Program-made: the position numbers and the translations under genes
The notes under the pieces: generated by a model
The model's database searches: none
The model's input: only the letters and a program-made list of their open reading frames with translations
Told to the model about the DNA's origin: nothing
Shown here: piece by piece, positions 1 through 7,009 of the stretch
How the letters are laid out: every line of letters starts with the position of its first letter
How positions within the stretch are numbered: the stretch's first letter is position 1
Origin: Lachnospiraceae bacterium
GTDB lineage: Bacteria; Bacillota; Clostridia; Lachnospirales; Lachnospiraceae
Reading direction: 5' to 3'
DNA: 64,000 bases
Assembly: GCA_900771995.1 (NCBI GenBank)
Contig: CAAGQC010000055.1
Span: 6,622-70,621, forward strand

Positions 1-3000
1 GCCGCCGGAAACATTTCCTGTGGTAGTACTGTTCGGCCTTCTGTTGGAATTGGAATTCGTAGAATTACCACTTCCGGTAGAAGTACTGGTGCCGGAATTC
101 GTCTTTGCCGTATAGTTCGCCGTTACGGTTACATTTCTCTCCGGCATGGTGATGACCGTTGCGGACAGCACCTTGCTGGCGATCGTCGTATTGGCCGGAT
201 CGATGGACCAGCTGCTGAACTGCTGGTTGGCTGCCGGGTCGTTGGCTATGATGATGGGCTGGGAGCCTGCCACATAGCTTCCGGATCCGGAACCGTTTTT
301 AACGGTCAGCGTATACATCTTTGTTGTCGTTGTGTTATTGCCCGGGCTGCTGCTTGCTCCGGGGCTGGGACTCGTGCTTGCTCCGGGGCTTGGACTCGTG
401 CTTGTTCCGGGACTGGGGCTTGTGCTCGTTCCGGGGCTGGGACTCGTGCTTGTTCCGGGATTCGGACTGCTGCTTGCGTTGTTGGAACTGCTGGTCTCAT
501 ATATCGCATAAAAATCGGTATCTTCTGTGATGGCTGTAGCGATATCCGGCATCCATTCCTTGAAAGTATAACCACTGATGGTAGGAGTCAGAATACTGGG
601 TGCAACGGAACCTTTCTTGATGGTGGTCTGATAAAACACCTCTCTGGTCACACCATTGATGTATCTTACCACAATATCGTCTTCACTCAGCGCCTTATAC
701 TGTGCCATCGTGGTAAAGGACTCCGTAATGTTGGTCAGCGGTCTGTCCCATCCAATGAAGACATAGCCGTCTCTCACCAGCATGGAAGTATTCGGCAGAT
801 CTGCATCTGCGATACTTCCGCCGGAAGCTACCTTGATCTCCTTGATCACCGTGCCATTCCAATCCTGGAAAGTTACGGTAAGCTTGTTGGCATCAGGATC
901 ATCCTTGCTGTAGATAGCCGTACATACGGTAACCGCAGTAATCTCGCTGGGATCGGGATCCCAGTACTGGAAAGTCTCTCCGCTCTTGCCCGCGGGAGTC
1001 GGAGGGGTTGCGGCTTCACCGCCCTTTACTCTCTGCTCCGCATCGGCTACCAGTGCATAGCCGCCCAGTTCTTCATTCCAGTCACGGAAATTAACCGTGA
1101 AATACTCTACCAGAGGCGTAGTATCTACTGTAAAGCCGTTCAGTTTTCCATAATTATACAGATAGCTGTCCTCCGGGCTGCACAATACTACATCCTTATT
1201 AACATTCTTAAGACCTGCAAAAGCCTCCGCTCCCAATAAATTCAAATACTGGCTTGCTTCCAGTCTCTCCAGACCACTGCCGTTAAACGCATTGTCCTCG
1301 ATCTGGGTACAGGAAGTGGGCAGCTTGACCGTGCTGAGGCTGTCAGTATCCGCAAATGCATACTGCGGTACCGTTGCAATGGAGCTTTCCGTCAGATCCA
1401 CTTCACGAAGATTGGAACAACCCTGAAATGCTCTGGGAGCAATGGAAGTAATTCCCGCAAGTTCCGAAGGCTTTACATATCTGCTCTCTCTGCCTTCCAG
1501 ACACTCAACGATCCTTGCTTTTGTACCGCCGCTCATTCCATAGATAATGGAATTATCACAGGTATAATAATCTGATCCCAGGAAAGTAACGTCTTTCAGC
1601 TGTACACATCCTGTAAAGGGAATCAATCCCAGACTGCTGATGGTTCCGGACAATGTCACATCATCCAGTGCGGGGCAGTTTTCAAATGCATAATCGCCGA
1701 TGGACTGCATATTGCCGCTGATATACACCTTCTGTAATGCCGTACAGCCATCGAAAGCCTCTGCCGCAATGGAGGCAGTGTTGCCATATATATTCAGTTC
1801 CTTCAGATGCTGGGCTGTCGCGGTGACGTCGGCACTCTTGAAGTCATTTGCCTCAATCGTATCCAGTCCGTAGATGCTGACTGTCTTATCCTTCGTTACC
1901 TGTGCGTCTTCATCTGCTTTTTCTTTTGCTACAAACAGGCCGTCCTGAATCGCCTGAATACCCTCCGGTATTACGACATTCAATGCGGAATCAATGAACT
2001 GCTGCTGGTCCTCCGTCAGAGTCTCATTAGAAAGATATTTGGACAGTGCATCCCGTGCAGCGGTTCTCTGTGCCGCTGTCAGATAAGGATAGCTGGTTTC
2101 GTCCGTGGCATAATTCGACAGTTCACTGAATGCAGGGAAATTGATCAGTTCACTGACACCCTTTTCCTCATTGTACTGTACTACCAGGTTCGTAGGCCAT
2201 CCGCTGCAGTATCTGACGTAGGTCTTGGCCTGGCTGGTATTATTGTATCTGCCGGCCTCACTCATCGCATACAGGTACGGTGTGGAAGAGGATGAAATAT
2301 CTCCCACGAAGGTCAGCTTCACCTTCGGTGAGCTGTCCGAACTGTCGGTCTCTACACCCGTGCAGGTACCTCTGTGGGAAGCACCTGTATAATCCTGTGT
2401 CTTAAAGGCATCGGTACCGATTGCCACCGAACTGTTGTTGAAAATAACGGTTGCCAGATTATGGCATCCCTTAAAGGCATTCTCTCCTATGGAAACCACG
2501 CTTGCCGGCAGAGAAACCAGTGTCAGATTACAGTTATTGGCAAAAATATTGGCCCCGATATTATAAATATGGTAAGGTCCAATAGGATCCGGGATATCCA
2601 GTGTGGATACATTCTCTCCCACTTCGCTGTAGATCAGTTCATTGCTGGAATTCACCACATAAGTGGAACGTCCCTTATCTCCGGGCACCTTGGGATCCTG
2701 TACCGTAAGTTCATACCGGTTCATGCTCTCATACTGTTTAGTATCGGAATTGTAATTGATGTAACTGAAGGCGAAGCAGTTCCCTCTGGTGAAATTATGG
2801 AGTGCGGAATCCTTCCTTCCTTCAAAATAGAAGGTTCCATTCACCGGATCTCCGGACAACATGTCCTTGAAACAGTTAAAGCAGTAAACATTTCCGTCGG
2901 CTCTCTCGGTGAAAGTCTGCTGTGTATTACGGACTGTAATATATCTTAAGTTCTTACAGCCCTTCACCAGGGAAATATCCACCGCTTCACTGTAATTATC

Positions 3001-4395
3001 AGGGAAGGTCAGAGAGGAAAGGGTCTCACAGTTCTCAAACACATTCCATCCCAGTTCCTTCAGATTGCTTGCGCTGGTGGCACTGCCGGAATTACACATT
3101 TCAAAATTACTTAAAAAACGACACTCCGCAAATGCGTAGTCACCAATGTACTGGACATTGATAGGTACGGTAAAGCCGGTCAGATTCGTACAGCTGTAGA
3201 AGGCATGATCACCGATCTGTCCCAGATTACACTTTTCGGGAATGGTAACATTCTGCAGACTGCCGCAGGCAGCGAAAGCATAGTTACCGATTACGGTAAT
3301 ACCGTTACCGAAGGAGATATCATTCAAACCGGTACACTCATAGAAAGCATAGTTACCAATACCGATCAGATCCTGTCCAATGATCAGGGTTCCAATATTA
3401 CCGGCCTGGGCAAAAATACCCTTGGAAGCATTGGCCGCCGTAATATAACCGCCATCCGCCGGAATACTCCATTCATAAGTATTGGAAGCGGTATCCAGAG
3501 TAGTGTCCAGATACTGGTTACCGATATATCTTACCTTACCATCCTTGATCCACTGATGATTCGTGTCCGTAGCATTGGCATATCCGGGATAGGTGGCAAG
3601 CTTTCCGTCTGCATCCACTGCGCCGAACACGGTTGTTCCGGTCTGGCTGGCATCATAATAGAAAAACTGCGTGAGCACATCCATGTCCTTCCAGGCATTG
3701 TCCGTTGCATAGCAGGGCTTGATCTCACCGGTATAATAGGTCTCTTCTACCTGTACAAATAATTTTTTACCTGTAACAGGGTCTTTGGCCTGAGTGACTC
3801 CATCCTCCCCCAGGATCGGCTGTGCCGGATCATCTACCATCCTGGTATGCGGCGTAACTGCCTCATAATAAAGAGGATCTCCCATTCTGTTTGCCGCCAC
3901 ATAACCGTTACCGGTACCCAGATTACCCGTAGGTTGTATGTAGGCATCCACGGTATTCGGGATTGTCAGTGTATTATTGGGCAGGGTATTGTTCTTGTTA
4001 TATCCCAGCAGAATGGCGGACCAGTCACCGCCGTTCCGGATATATGCGAACTGATAGTTGCTTCCGTCCGCTTCGTTGGTACCTGTGGTATAAATAGTCG
4101 TACCTGGTGCGACCTCAGGAATCAGGTTGTCCATGGTAGGAACTCCGCTGCCTGTACCATCCCGCAGATCACTTACCTTTTCCGTCGCATTTCTCCGGAT
4201 GGAGACTTTATAATTCCCTCCGGTATGGGTAGTGGCATGATTGTCAGCAGCCTGCGTTGCAAACTCTTCTTCCGCACGCAGACCTTCCGTAGGGATCGCC
4301 GCCACTACGATCGCCGAGATCAGAAACAATGTTCCCAGGGTCTTCCTTACTGTCTTTTTTAATCTTCTGTTAGCCTTCTTTTTACCCTTAGTCAT
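1..4395 (-). CDS. Leucine-rich-repeat (BspA-like) surface protein, 3' end beyond window
   Basis: The minus frame is open from an ATG at 4395 to the window edge, giving at least 1465 residues. The N-terminus is basic with a hydrophobic segment ending near residue 41, a signal peptide. Residues about 290-1070 carry many BspA-type LRR_5 repeats, with recurring phrases such as IGDYAFxxC and FxGCxxL. Residues about 1097-1294 hold three InlB B-repeat-like domains ending in FxYW, FIGW or FKEW. A Ser/Pro/Gly linker of 8-residue repeats follows (about 1306-1345), then a further beta-repeat domain. The RBS AAAGGAG overlaps the end of the sortase gene 3 nt upstream. Such proteins are usually cell-surface adhesins; the anchoring signal, if any, lies outside the window. 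Adhesion is an inference. Confidence 0.9.
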   Translation of the reverse strand, partial: MTKGKKKANRRLKKTVRKTLGTLFLISAIVVAAIPTEGLRAEEEFATQAADNHATTHTGGNYKVSIRRNATEKVSDLRDGTGSGVPTMDNLIPEVAPGTTIYTTGTNEADGSNYQFAYIRNGGDWSAILLGYNKNNTLPNNTLTIPNTVDAYIQPTGNLGTGNGYVAANRMGDPLYYEAVTPHTRMVDDPAQPILGEDGVTQAKDPVTGKKLFVQVEETYYTGEIKPCYATDNAWKDMDVLTQFFYYDASQTGTTVFGAVDADGKLATYPGYANATDTNHQWIKDGKVRYIGNQYLDTTLDTASNTYEWSIPADGGYITAANASKGIFAQAGNIGTLIIGQDLIGIGNYAFYECTGLNDISFGNGITVIGNYAFAACGSLQNVTIPEKCNLGQIGDHAFYSCTNLTGFTVPINVQYIGDYAFAECRFLSNFEMCNSGSATSASNLKELGWNVFENCETLSSLTFPDNYSEAVDISLVKGCKNLRYITVRNTQQTFTERADGNVYCFNCFKDMLSGDPVNGTFYFEGRKDSALHNFTRGNCFAFSYINYNSDTKQYESMNRYELTVQDPKVPGDKGRSTYVVNSSNELIYSEVGENVSTLDIPDPIGPYHIYNIGANIFANNCNLTLVSLPASVVSIGENAFKGCHNLATVIFNNSSVAIGTDAFKTQDYTGASHRGTCTGVETDSSDSSPKVKLTFVGDISSSSTPYLYAMSEAGRYNNTSQAKTYVRYCSGWPTNLVVQYNEEKGVSELINFPAFSELSNYATDETSYPYLTAAQRTAARDALSKYLSNETLTEDQQQFIDSALNVVIPEGIQAIQDGLFVAKEKADEDAQVTKDKTVSIYGLDTIEANDFKSADVTATAQHLKELNIYGNTASIAAEAFDGCTALQKVYISGNMQSIGDYAFENCPALDDVTLSGTISSLGLIPFTGCVQLKDVTFLGSDYYTCDNSIIYGMSGGTKARIVECLEGRESRYVKPSELAGITSIAPRAFQGCSNLREVDLTESSIATVPQYAFADTDSLSTVKLPTSCTQIEDNAFNGSGLERLEASQYLNLLGAEAFAGLKNVNKDVVLCSPEDSYLYNYGKLNGFTVDTTPLVEYFTVNFRDWNEELGGYALVADAEQRVKGGEAATPPTPAGKSGETFQYWDPDPSEITAVTVCTAIYSKDDPDANKLTVTFQDWNGTVIKEIKVASGGSIADADLPNTSMLVRDGYVFIGWDRPLTNITESFTTMAQYKALSEDDIVVRYINGVTREVFYQTTIKKGSVAPSILTPTISGYTFKEWMPDIATAITEDTDFYAIYETSSSNNASSSPNPGTSTSPSPGTSTSPSPGTSTSPSPGASTSPSPGASSSPGNNTTTTKMYTLTVKNGSGSGSYVAGSQPIIIANDPAANQQFSSWSIDPANTTIASKVLSATVITMPERNVTVTANYTAKTNSGTSTSTGSGNSTNSNSNRRPNSTTTGNVSGG
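361..480 (-). repeat. 24-bp tandem repeat coding for PSPGTSTS-type units
   Basis: Five contiguous 24-bp units lie at 361-384, 385-408, 409-432, 433-456 and 457-480, with a partial unit at 341-360. On the minus strand each encodes eight residues of the type PSPGTSTS or PSPGASTS. The array is in frame inside the surface protein and probably forms an extended, possibly glycosylated stalk. The last unit is the most diverged. Confidence 0.9.
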
Positions 4396-4398
4396 CCT

Positions 4399-5676
4399 TT
4401 ACTCCTTTGCCGTCACCTTTTTGGCAACCACTACAAATCTGCCGTTTTTCTCCTGATAATCACAGGTGGACAGTGTTAAAAGCTGGTCACCGAACGAAGC
4501 TGTGACTCCCGTGTCATATAATGACATTTCTGCCATATCATTCATATAGGAGTCAAATTCCTGCTCGCTCTGGGCGTCTATAAACTGATAGTATTTGAAT
4601 ACGATTTCATCTTCGCTGTATACCCGGGATCTGAATACATACATGATCTCATACAGGCCTTTTTCATAGATGGTATCGAACTGTATGTAGGGATGTTTCT
4701 CATAATAACTCTGGTCACCGTACAACGACAGGCTGCCAAACATCTGCCCGCTCTTCATATGGTGTCCATATAAAATAAAGTTCGTGCTGGGCTTGAGAAC
4801 ATCACAGTCCTTGTCCATAAAAATGGATCCGTTCTTATCATACTCCTGATTCAGATTGTGATCCAGATAATATTCATTATCCGTTGTCTGCATTACAGGG
4901 TAATCTATATTAGTATCGTCAATTTTTACCCATCCGATTAGTCTTTTGTTCTTATTTAATAAATTTTTATATTCATCCAGTACGGGAGGCGGGGTACTTT
5001 GTCCCTCATCCGCCGTATAATGGATCACCGGCGCCTGATCCTGTCCGGATACCGGTTCCTTGTCCTTCAGGGCACTCAGCTGTTTATAATTATCCGCGGT
5101 GCGGAGATTATACCAATTATAAATTCCAAAATAACCGAGGCAGACGATTGCGATCATGCCGCAGCAGACCACGAGAATTTTCCTTCGCTTTTCCTGCTTT
5201 TTCAATTCCTCCTGTACGATCCGGTCCATCTCTGCCTCATTGAACTGCGGCTCCGGGCTTTTCTTATTCACAGGAGTTTTCTTTTTGGCCACCGGCTTCT
5301 TTTTTGTGATTTCTTTTTTTACGTTTTCTTTTTTCTTTGGTGTCTCTTTTTTCTTTTTGGGAGCCTTCGGCTTCCCGGTTGCTTTTACAGTCTCTTTCGA
5401 AACGGCTTTCTCCTTTGCAGATGAAGTTTTCGTCTCTTTTCCTTCCTGCCTCAGGATGTCATCCGACAACTCTTCCATGTAATCCTGTCCCAGAATACTA
5501 TGGAATCTGCATTTTCCGCTGCGAAGCACTTCCAGCAGTTTCTTCTGATCCGCCAGGCTCATCTTCTTCGTCTGTGCCCGGAGATTTTCGATCACCTGCT
5601 GATCCTTCAGGGCATTCTGATAGTCCGATTCCTTACGGAACTGCCGCCCTTCTACCACATATATCTTCTGTGCCAT
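4399..5676 (-). CDS. Class B-type sortase with long cytoplasmic N-terminal extension
   Basis: The product is 425 residues. Residues 1-90 form a soluble domain I do not recognise, about 90-155 are a Lys/Pro-rich linker, about 165-190 are a single membrane helix, and 220-425 are the sortase fold. The catalytic triad is visible: His in the GHHM motif, Cys in TLSTC and Arg in NGRFVVV near the C-terminus. Sortases join surface proteins to peptidoglycan or to pilins. The next gene, a giant surface protein, starts 3 nt after the stop codon, so it is the obvious candidate substrate. Family class B sortases are nearer 240-260 residues, so the N-terminal extension is unusual. The RBS AAGGA lies 8 nt before the ATG. 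Confidence 0.9.
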   Translation of the reverse strand: MAQKIYVVEGRQFRKESDYQNALKDQQVIENLRAQTKKMSLADQKKLLEVLRSGKCRFHSILGQDYMEELSDDILRQEGKETKTSSAKEKAVSKETVKATGKPKAPKKKKETPKKKENVKKEITKKKPVAKKKTPVNKKSPEPQFNEAEMDRIVQEELKKQEKRRKILVVCCGMIAIVCLGYFGIYNWYNLRTADNYKQLSALKDKEPVSGQDQAPVIHYTADEGQSTPPPVLDEYKNLLNKNKRLIGWVKIDDTNIDYPVMQTTDNEYYLDHNLNQEYDKNGSIFMDKDCDVLKPSTNFILYGHHMKSGQMFGSLSLYGDQSYYEKHPYIQFDTIYEKGLYEIMYVFRSRVYSEDEIVFKYYQFIDAQSEQEFDSYMNDMAEMSLYDTGVTASFGDQLLTLSTCDYQEKNGRFVVVAKKVTAKE

Positions 5677-5739
5677 CTATCTATCCTTAATATGTAATAT
5701 CTGTTCCATTATCTCTTGCCTGTCTGCATAGATATTTAT

Positions 5740-5767
5740 ATTTTACTATATCCAAAAATTATTGCAA
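5740..5767 (-). promoter_or_regulatory. Predicted sigma-A promoter of the sortase/LRR operon
   Basis: On the minus strand TTGCAA (5762-5767) and TAAAAT (5740-5745) are separated by 16 nt, about 65 nt upstream of the sortase start. It faces the divergent promoter of the Cys-rich gene. Confidence 0.5.
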
Positions 5768-5778
5768 GTCTTTTCCGG

Positions 5779-5808
5779 AAACATTGACAGGCTCCCCCGC
5801 ATACAATA
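5779..5808 (+). promoter_or_regulatory. Sigma-E/sigma-K-like promoter before the Cys-rich gene
   Basis: CATACAAT at 5800-5807 matches the Bacillus sigma-E -10 consensus. It is preceded at 14 nt by AAACATT (5779-5785), which resembles the sigma-E -35. CATACAATA with an AC dinucleotide 17 nt upstream also fits sigma-K. Read as sigma-A it is poor: TTGACA at 5784 has no TATAAT at the right distance. The predicted start is near 5815, about 25 nt before the ATG. Confidence 0.4.
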
Positions 5809-5838
5809 GAGCATAAATAAAATGTGGAGGCACTAAAA

Positions 5839-6105
5839 ATGAGTGACTTAACTGCTACAAATTGCGGCTGCAATAACTCCTGCGGCAATAACAACTGTGG
5901 TAACGGTATCTTCGGCAACAGCTGCATCTGGATCATCCTGTTACTGTTCTGCGGCGGTGGCTGCGGCAACAACAACGGTTGCGGACTGCTTGGCAACAAT
6001 AATGGCTGTGGCGGCAATGACTGCTGTGAATGGCTGATCTGGATCCTGCTTCTGTCCTGCTTCTGTGGCGGCGGATGCGGTAACAACAACGGCTGCGGTT
6101 GCTAG
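5839..6105 (+). CDS. Cys/Gly/Asn-rich small protein with internal duplication
   Basis: The product is 88 residues and extremely rich in Cys, Gly and Asn. The ATG at 5839 is chosen because GGAGG (5826-5830) sits 8 nt upstream; an in-frame GTG at 5824 would overlap that RBS. Two copies of one module are visible: a short hydrophobic stretch (IWIILLLFC, then LIWILLLSCFC) followed in both by GGGCGNNNGCG. It resembles short proteins annotated in Clostridia as chorion-class high-cysteine proteins. I infer a disulphide-crosslinked structural protein, perhaps of the spore coat, mainly from the sigma-E-like promoter. No enzyme motif is present and the function is unproven. Confidence 0.75.
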   Translation: MSDLTATNCGCNNSCGNNNCGNGIFGNSCIWIILLLFCGGGCGNNNGCGLLGNNNGCGGNDCCEWLIWILLLSCFCGGGCGNNNGCGC

Positions 6106-6126
6106 CTTTAAGAGCACGATCACTCC

Positions 6127-6150
6127 GGGGTACGGGCTTTTCCGTACCCC
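6127..6150 (+). terminator. Hairpin after the Cys-rich gene
   Basis: A perfect 9-bp stem, GGGGTACGG (6127-6135) with CCGTACCCC (6142-6150), lies about 20 nt after the stop codon. There is no T-tract, so termination is uncertain. It could be an mRNA-stabilising 3' hairpin. Confidence 0.4.
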
Positions 6151-6162
6151 GAAGGACTGATC

Positions 6163-6192
6163 GGCATAACCAGAATGCCGCTCTCATAAAAT
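6163..6192 (+). promoter_or_regulatory. Sigma-E-like promoter before the two small unknown genes
   Basis: GGCATAAC (6163-6170), a 14-nt spacer and CATAAAAT (6185-6192) match the sigma-E pattern (KMATATT, 14 nt, CATACANT) at most positions. The ATG at 6226 is about 27 nt after the predicted start. No good sigma-A promoter was seen in this gap. Confidence 0.35.
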
Positions 6193-6225
6193 ACTAGTAA
6201 CTCTTTTACAGGAAGGTATCGGTAC

Positions 6226-6717
6226 ATGGACGATAAGAGGATCGACAAGGCGGCTGCCTTTGACACATTATTCACTTCAAACCGCATTCAGATTCTGAAA
6301 ATACTGGCTTATTATATGGATCCCCGGCTTCTGAAGGGACTTGCTGTTTACATAAAAATGTCGGAATTGCAATATACCCTGGCACTTTTTCGCAGGCATC
6401 CGGAGACCTCTCTTTGCAGCGCTCCCTCTTCTGTAAATGAAGGAACCGCCGCCGAACTGTGCGGTGATCTCATGCCGCTATGCGATGAGGCTCAGAAAGC
6501 ATCCCTGAAGCAGGTCACACAAATGCTGGACAATATTCATAATTTTCAGGAAATGATGGAAATGGTACAGACCATGCAGGAATTGTTCCCGGAGGGCTTC
6601 TCCGATCTCTCCGGCATGGATCCTTCCATGTTATCCGGTCTTTTTTCCACCACCCCATCAGAATCAGGAGGTAAGCAAAATGGATTCTTCCCAGACACCC
6701 CTCTGGATGCAGGATGA
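6226..6717 (+). CDS. Uncharacterised 163-residue protein
   Basis: I do not recognise the family. The protein is soluble, without signal peptide or membrane helix. It is predicted mostly helical, with a Met/Gln/Glu-rich amphipathic stretch at about 95-130 that could form a coiled coil. The RBS is AGGAAGG, 9 nt before the ATG. Its last 38 nt overlap the next gene, which suggests translational coupling and joint function. The upstream promoter resembles sigma-E, so a sporulation role is possible but not shown. Codon use looks like that of its neighbours. Confidence 0.7.
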   Translation: MDDKRIDKAAAFDTLFTSNRIQILKILAYYMDPRLLKGLAVYIKMSELQYTLALFRRHPETSLCSAPSSVNEGTAAELCGDLMPLCDEAQKASLKQVTQMLDNIHNFQEMMEMVQTMQELFPEGFSDLSGMDPSMLSGLFSTTPSESGGKQNGFFPDTPLDAG

Positions 6718-6982
6718 TCTCGTAAAGGACATCCCCAGAGAAAAACTGGATTTTCTCTCGAAACTTTTCGCCCAGGGACATGGCAAAAATCAGAAAGAAA
6801 TGATGGCACTTCTCATGCCCGCCATGCGCAAAGCCAGACAGGAGCACCTGACTTTTACTCCGCAGGAAATGCAGGCGGCCATCACCGCCATCAAAAAATA
6901 CAGCACGGAATCGGAACTTCGCCAGATTGAAAATATTCTGGAGAAGAACCGTTCACAAAGAAATAACTCCCGGCAGGCATAA
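6680..6982 (+). CDS. Uncharacterised 100-residue helical protein
   Basis: I do not recognise the family. The sequence is charged, helical and Met/Lys/Glu-rich, without membrane segments. The AGGAGG RBS lies 8 nt before the ATG, inside the preceding gene, which it overlaps by 38 nt. The stop codon lies within a terminator hairpin, so this is the end of the small plus-strand operon. It may form a complex with the product of the overlapping gene; this is inference from coupling only. Confidence 0.7.
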   Translation: MDSSQTPLWMQDDLVKDIPREKLDFLSKLFAQGHGKNQKEMMALLMPAMRKARQEHLTFTPQEMQAAITAIKKYSTESELRQIENILEKNRSQRNNSRQA

Positions 6983-7009
6983 GGTCTGTCAGGAGTTATT
7001 TTATTTTTC
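6962..7009. terminator. Bidirectional terminator between the small operon and leuS
   Basis: AATAACTCC (6962-6970) pairs with GGAGTTATT (6992-7000), with an inner GGCAG/CTGTC stem, followed on plus by a T-rich tract at 7001-7009. On minus the hairpin is followed by TTATTTCTTT, so it can also end leuS transcripts. Confidence 0.8.

Noticed and set aside
321..530. Plus-strand ORFs over the surface protein repeats
   Set aside because: They are mirror frames of the low-complexity 24-bp coding repeat and have no RBS.
5736..6187. Minus-strand Pro/Leu- and Arg-rich ORFs opposite the Cys-rich gene
   Set aside because: They arise from the GGC/AAC-rich codons of the plus-strand gene. No SD fits, and the plus gene has a clear RBS.
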